The notes under the pieces are model-generated. The model did not search any database, was not told where the DNA came from, and saw nothing but the letters and a program-made list of their open reading frames with translations. Below, piece by piece: positions 5,317 through 8,350 of a stretch of 8,350 nucleotides of DNA. The translations under genes were made by a program, and so were the position numbers. Origin of the DNA: JAKAWQ01 sp035549615 (GTDB taxonomy: Bacteria > Pseudomonadota > Alphaproteobacteria > Acetobacterales > Acetobacteraceae); the NCBI GenBank assembly GCA_035549615.1, contig DASZQO010000063.1, positions 1 through 8,350 of the forward strand. The letters are read 5' to 3'. Numbering within the stretch: the stretch's first letter is position 1; every line of letters begins with the position of its first letter.

Positions 5317-5373
5317 ACGCGGGAAAACAAAGGGCGGAAGCGGGATGCGTGAGTGGAGGGAAACGCATCCCGC
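5307..5373 (+). repeat. 66-bp intergenic element, copy 2
   Basis: The core 5307-5372 has the same layout and length as copy 1: a 25-nt box (5307-5331), a 9-nt spacer, the arm CGGGATGCG (5341-5349), a 14-nt loop, and the arm CGCATCCCG (5364-5372). Here the stem extends by a pair on each side to 11 bp (5340-5350 with 5363-5373). It lies between the convergent molybdoenzyme and small secreted protein genes, about 130 bp after the molybdoenzyme stop. Confidence 0.8.
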
Positions 5374-5404
5374 TCCCCGGCGCTCTGCCGGCTCTTCCTC
5401 TCCG

Positions 5405-5704
5405 TCAGTCCCCGCCGCCGGTCGCGTTCACGAGGCCGAGGGTGCTGTCATAAACCGGCGCCGGCGCTGCCGGAACACTCACGCTCGGCGGAATGGAAAT
5501 GTTTCGACGGTATCCCGAAAAACCTTGCGAATCACCAGCGGATTGGGCGGCGACCGGCGGGAGGCTCTCCGCACTTTGGAGAGTGTTCTGCTGTGGGACA
5601 CTGCCGACGGCACTGCCGCCATTGGGCATGTCCGACGGGCTTGCGAGCGCGCTCGCTGCTGAGAAGGCGAATACGGCAAAGGCGAGAGCGAGTGATTTTG
5701 TCAT
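5405..5704 (-). CDS. small secreted protein of unknown function
   Basis: This 99-residue protein has a clear Sec signal peptide, MTKSLALAFAVFAFSAASALA, with cleavage expected after ALA at residue 21. The mature part is about 78 residues, rich in Ser, Pro, Ala and Gly and without cysteine, so it is probably flexible; I recognise no domain. The ATG at 5702-5704 has AAGGA about nine bases upstream. It lies 132 bp downstream of the anti-sigma gene on the same strand, so it could be read from the sigma operon or be a target of that sigma factor; neither is shown. The upstream gap is AT-richer than the surroundings, but I cannot define a promoter there. The clean signal peptide and ribosome site argue for a real gene despite its size. 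Confidence 0.65.
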   Translation of the reverse strand: MTKSLALAFAVFAFSAASALASPSDMPNGGSAVGSVPQQNTLQSAESLPPVAAQSAGDSQGFSGYRRNISIPPSVSVPAAPAPVYDSTLGLVNATGGGD

Positions 5705-5836
5705 TCTTCTGGTCCTTTTTGTTGAGCCTGGATTTCGTTTTCCTCGGCTGTCATTGAATAGACATTTGAAGGACCCGTTTTCTTCTATGCGTTTCCGCGC
5801 CGGCTGGACTCTCCTCAGGACATGGGTCGATCCGGA

Positions 5837-6628
5837 TCAGATCGGCGGTCCCATCTCGCTCCGGATCTGATTGGCGAGGGTGTGCAGTGTCCCCAGAGGT
5901 TCGCTCGCGACGAGGCCGAAGCCGAGGCCGTCGCGTGCCCACACATAGCCAACCGTATCCTTGCCGTGCATCGGCCGCATCGGTGCATTCATATCGCGCC
6001 TCTCCATCGGGCGCATGAAGAGCGTGATGCGCAGCCCCTGCGGGCCATCAAAGAGATACATGCAGGCAGGCCCCTGCATGGTGGCCACAAGCTGAGCGTT
6101 GACCAGCCGGAAGCCGGACCGGGAGAGATCCGGGGACGCGACCTTGTGGCCCGTCTTTGCGATGAGCCAGTTCGTGAGCTGGGATTGCGCGATCGTGTCT
6201 GGCGCGGAAGCGGCGATGTTTGCTGCAAAGGCCCGGTGCACGGCCGAGGCCTCCATCGCGATGGACGTGATGCCGTCCGGCAGGCTCGGACCGCGCGCCA
6301 TCCATCCGCCACCGGCGCCAACCGCGAGGGCGAGCAGGATGGCGGCGGCAACCCGCATGGGCTGCCAGCGCCGAGCCCGGCGCTCTGCGAGAAGGCGGCC
6401 GAGATCGAGCCTTGCCGGGATGGGCTCCCGCGCCTTCCAGGATGTCGCCTTGCGCAGCGATGCGCCGACGACTCCCCAGGCGACAACCCGGGCCGCCGCC
6501 TCCGGATGGGCCGCAAGGTGACGCTCGACCAGGGGCCGGCGTCCGGCATCGAGGAATCCATCCACGTAAGCGTGGAGATCGTCATCGGTCACCGGACCGT
6601 CGTTTTTTTCTTCGTTGTTTTCTTTCAT
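5837..6628 (-). CDS. membrane anti-sigma factor with periplasmic sensor domain
   Basis: This 263-residue protein is the partner of the adjacent ECF sigma factor. The cytoplasmic part (residues 1-90) contains the anti-sigma helix motif DDDLHAYVDGFLDAGRRPLVERHLAAHPE...RVVAWG, typical of alphaproteobacterial anti-sigma factors. The HxxxCxxC zinc motif is absent, so this is a zinc-free member. One membrane helix lies at about 92-110 (RVAAAILLALAVGAGGGWM). The periplasmic part (111-263) includes the family pattern LRITLFM...VGYVWARDGLGFGLV and an unusual Met-rich segment with Met205, 208, 213, 217 and 220. It would hold the sigma factor at the membrane until a periplasmic signal releases it. The start ATG overlaps the sigma stop by four bases (ATGA), indicating translational coupling. 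Confidence 0.87.
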   Translation of the reverse strand: MKENNEEKNDGPVTDDDLHAYVDGFLDAGRRPLVERHLAAHPEAAARVVAWGVVGASLRKATSWKAREPIPARLDLGRLLAERRARRWQPMRVAAAILLALAVGAGGGWMARGPSLPDGITSIAMEASAVHRAFAANIAASAPDTIAQSQLTNWLIAKTGHKVASPDLSRSGFRLVNAQLVATMQGPACMYLFDGPQGLRITLFMRPMERRDMNAPMRPMHGKDTVGYVWARDGLGFGLVASEPLGTLHTLANQIRSEMGPPI

Positions 6629-7128
6629 TTGACTCTCTGCAGGACGGGCTGGGTCCGTCCCTCCACGAAGTCCCGCAGCCGATCCCGCGCGCGGCTGAGG
6701 CGTGACATGACGGTTCCGATCGGGATGCCCAGTATCTTGGCGACTTCGGAATATTCGAAGCCCTCCACCGCCACGAGGAGGATCACCTGGCGTTGATCCA
6801 CGGGAAGCTCCCTAAGGCCGCGCAGAACCTCGCGCATCTCGAGGCTCGCCGGTTGCGGCGCTGGCATGGAAACCTCGGCGTCCGCGTCTGCGGCCGGGAT
6901 CTCGGCGCGGATTTTCGCGCGCCGCCAGCGGTTGACGTGGAGATTGTGCATGATCGTGAAGAGCCAGGGCCGGAGCTGCCCCTCCTCGCGAACTGTTCCG
7001 AGCCGATCCAGGGCGCGGACAAGACACTCCTGGACAAGATCGTCGGCGTCGTTGGCGTTGCGCACCAGCGACCAAGCATAGCGGCGGAGCGAAGGAATAT
7101 TCTCCTCCAGCGTCGCGAGTGCTGACAT
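6625..7128 (-). CDS. ECF-type RNA polymerase sigma factor
   Basis: This 167-residue protein (185 if the upstream ATG at 7180-7182 is used) has the two sigma-70 domains of ECF factors. Region 2 covers residues 10-72 with DADDLVQECLVRAL (core binding) and GQLRPWLFTIMHNLHVNRWRR (-10 recognition). Region 4 covers about 98-155 with LPVDQRQVILLVAVEGFEYSEVAKILGIPIGTVMSRLSRARDRL, whose helix-turn-helix contacts the -35 element. It would direct RNA polymerase to stress genes when released by the anti-sigma factor encoded next. I favour the ATG at 7126-7128 because the conserved start (LEENIPSLRRYA) follows closely and the extra 18 residues look unlike the family. Neither start has a good ribosome site, so this is uncertain. 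An AAGGAGG lies 4 bases into the longer form and has no start codon at normal distance. Confidence 0.87.
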   Translation of the reverse strand: MSALATLEENIPSLRRYAWSLVRNANDADDLVQECLVRALDRLGTVREEGQLRPWLFTIMHNLHVNRWRRAKIRAEIPAADADAEVSMPAPQPASLEMREVLRGLRELPVDQRQVILLVAVEGFEYSEVAKILGIPIGTVMSRLSRARDRLRDFVEGRTQPVLQRVK

Positions 7129-7182
7129 CCATGATCGCCCATTTCCGATCTTTCCGAATGACGTTTGGCGGCCCTCCTTCAT

Positions 7183-7257
7183 CCATGCATATAAGTCTGA
7201 TCTGTCATGAATTTATACCGTGTGCCAGCGCCGCGCGCATGAAAGAGAGGGGATGTC
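7183..7257. promoter_or_regulatory. divergent promoter region between sigma factor and OsmC genes
   Basis: The gap is AT-rich for this window (TGCATATAAGTCTG, AATTTATACC) and must hold start signals for both directions. TATAAA on the minus strand (7212-7217) could be a -10 element for the sigma operon, but I cannot pair it with a convincing -35, nor define an ECF-type autoregulatory promoter. The OsmC ribosome site GAGAGGGG lies at 7245-7252. Confidence 0.3.
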
Positions 7258-7737
7258 ATGGGCAATCATGAGGCGACGGTTCGCTGGACGCTCCCGGACG
7301 GCGAGGTCTTCACCGACCGGCGTTATGGCCGCGGACACGAATGGGCGTTCGATGGCGGTGCCACGGTGCGTGCCTCCGCCGCGCCGGACGTGGTGCGGGT
7401 GCCCTATTCCGATCCGGCCGGGATCGATCCGGAGGAGGCCCTGGTCGCCGCGCTGGCCAGCTGCCACCTGCTCTCCTTCCTCGATTGCGCGGCCCGGGCC
7501 GGCTTCGTCGTTGCTTCTTACGAGGATCACGCCCTGGGCTCGATGGCCAAGCGTGAGGATGGGCGGATCTGGATGGCCCGGGTGGTGCTGCGGCCGCATA
7601 TCCGCTTCGCTGGCGAAAAGCGGCCGACAGAGGCGGAGGTGGCGGGGCTGCACCATCAGGCGCACGAGGTTTGCTATATCGCGAACTCTGTCAGGACCGA
7701 GGTCAGCATCCAGGGGCAGGCCGAAGGAATCCGGTGA
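7258..7737 (+). CDS. OsmC/Ohr family protein
   Basis: This 159-residue protein belongs to the OsmC/Ohr family of thiol-dependent peroxidases, which reduce organic hydroperoxides in the cytoplasm. It carries both reactive cysteines in their usual settings: Cys69 in ALASCHLLSFL, preceded by the family block 'DPEEALVAALASC', and Cys139 in HEVCYIANSV. A third cysteine, Cys77, lies between them. The sequence reads as a close relative of the 'OsmC family protein' group rather than classical Ohr, so hydroperoxide activity is probable but its preferred substrate is not known. The ATG at 7258 has GAGAGGGG five bases upstream. It is transcribed divergently from the ECF sigma operon, and a UPF0262 gene follows after 48 bp, so these two may be co-transcribed. 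Confidence 0.9.
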   Translation: MGNHEATVRWTLPDGEVFTDRRYGRGHEWAFDGGATVRASAAPDVVRVPYSDPAGIDPEEALVAALASCHLLSFLDCAARAGFVVASYEDHALGSMAKREDGRIWMARVVLRPHIRFAGEKRPTEAEVAGLHHQAHEVCYIANSVRTEVSIQGQAEGIR

Positions 7738-7785
7738 AGCGGACAAACTTGCTGCGAAAGCGAAAAGACGGCACTCTCCCTCCGG

Positions 7786-8313
7786 ATGACAGCGGTTCGG
7801 CCATATCATGGCAGCCCGCACGAGGAGGACCCGGGCGCACCGCCCGCTTCTGGGACGTCACTTGCGCGGGTGGTGCTGGTGGGCGAGGCGCCGAGCGGGC
7901 TTTCGCCCGCGCTGGAGGCGGATCGCGCGCAGGCGATCGCCGATCTTGAACGCGAGAACTGCTTTCAGCCAGTCGGCCTCGCGCCGGGGCCCTATGAGCT
8001 TCGGCTTTCGATCGAAGGCGGGCTGCTGCTGGATATTCGCGACTGTGGCGGCCGCCCCCTGATCGCGCATCTGCTGGCGCTCGGTCCCTTCCGGCGCCTG
8101 ATCAAGGATTACCATTTGCTGGTCGAAAGCTATGCCAAGGCCGTGCAGGAAGGCCGCGAGGCACGGCTGCAGGCGATCGATATGGGCAGGCGCGGATTGC
8201 ACAACGAGGCCGCCAGGCTGCTGACCGACCGGCTCGCCGGCAAGGTCACGATCGATCTTGAAACGGCGCGGCGGCTATTTACCCTGCTTGCGGTCCTCCA
8301 TCAGCGGGTCTGA
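7786..8313 (+). CDS. UPF0262 family protein
   Basis: This 175-residue protein belongs to UPF0262, a family of unknown function found in alphaproteobacteria. The core from residue 28 (RVVLVGEA...DRAQAIADLERENCFQP) continues with GPYELRLSIEGGLLLDIRD, LGPFRRLIKDYHLLVESYAKAV, QAIDMGRRGLHNEAARLL and DLETARRLFTLLAVLHQR, all hallmark blocks in the right order. There is no signal peptide or membrane helix, so it is cytoplasmic. The first 27 residues, rich in Pro, Gly and His, have no match to the family that I can see. The start could be disputed, as no good ribosome site precedes the ATG at 7786 and no later ATG, GTG or TTG before the core fits. The 37 bases after the stop hold nothing I can support. 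Confidence 0.88.
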   Translation: MTAVRPYHGSPHEEDPGAPPASGTSLARVVLVGEAPSGLSPALEADRAQAIADLERENCFQPVGLAPGPYELRLSIEGGLLLDIRDCGGRPLIAHLLALGPFRRLIKDYHLLVESYAKAVQEGREARLQAIDMGRRGLHNEAARLLTDRLAGKVTIDLETARRLFTLLAVLHQRV

Positions 8314-8350
8314 GCTCCGGCCCCGCTTCAGAGCCCGTTTTGAAAATGCG

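Noticed and set aside
5836..5871. Inverted repeat ATCAGATC / GATCTGAT at the anti-sigma 3' end
   Set aside because: Mostly inside coding sequence with a 20-nt loop and no T-run on either strand; likely incidental.
5822..6796. Plus-strand open frame of 324 residues opposite the anti-sigma gene
   Set aside because: It covers a well-supported anti-sigma/sigma pair on the other strand and has no family-like segments.

Overview
The window is high-GC bacterial chromosome with compact genes, short gaps and several start/stop overlaps. The gene content points to an alphaproteobacterium, plausibly of the acid-tolerant Acetobacteraceae type. UPF0262 is an alphaproteobacterial family, the ECF sigma factor and membrane anti-sigma pair has the usual alphaproteobacterial form, and intergenic repeats carry GANTC sites (the CcrM methylation site of this class). 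The genus is not settled by what can be seen. I found no tRNA, rRNA, CRISPR array, transposase or phage gene.

Left part (1-2846). The window opens in the 3' end of epmA (EF-P lysyltransferase). A small BamE/SmpA-like lipoprotein with a tandem Trp-Gly-Pro-Gly stretch follows. A ChaB-family gene is on the minus strand, then two short-chain dehydrogenases (SDRs) on the plus strand. The second SDR is canonical. The first has lost the Asn, Ser and Tyr of the SDR catalytic tetrad and keeps only Lys, which makes it the most unusual coding sequence here.

Middle (2847-5404). A three-gene plus-strand cluster encodes an exported protein with two DUF5666-like halves joined by a repeated linker, a four-helix cytochrome b, and a Tat-exported sulfite-oxidase-fold molybdoenzyme with a lipobox. 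The last two overlap by ATGA. Together they look like an envelope redox module in which the cytochrome exchanges electrons between the quinone pool and the molybdoenzyme. A near-perfect 12-bp hairpin ends at the base before the Shine-Dalgarno of the first gene.

Right part (5405-8350). On the minus strand an ECF sigma factor overlaps its anti-sigma factor by ATGA, and a small secreted protein lies downstream. Divergently, on the plus strand, come an OsmC/Ohr-like protein and a UPF0262 protein. The periplasmic part of the anti-sigma factor has a Met-rich segment. With the molybdoenzyme/cytochrome pair and OsmC nearby, a link to envelope oxidative or metal stress is a reasonable but unproven hypothesis.

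Non-coding structure. A 66-bp element occurs twice (2882-2947 and 5307-5372) with the same internal spacing and a CGGGATGCG/CGCATCCCG stem. A degenerate third copy lies at about 1862-1915. All three are in the same orientation just downstream of plus-strand genes.
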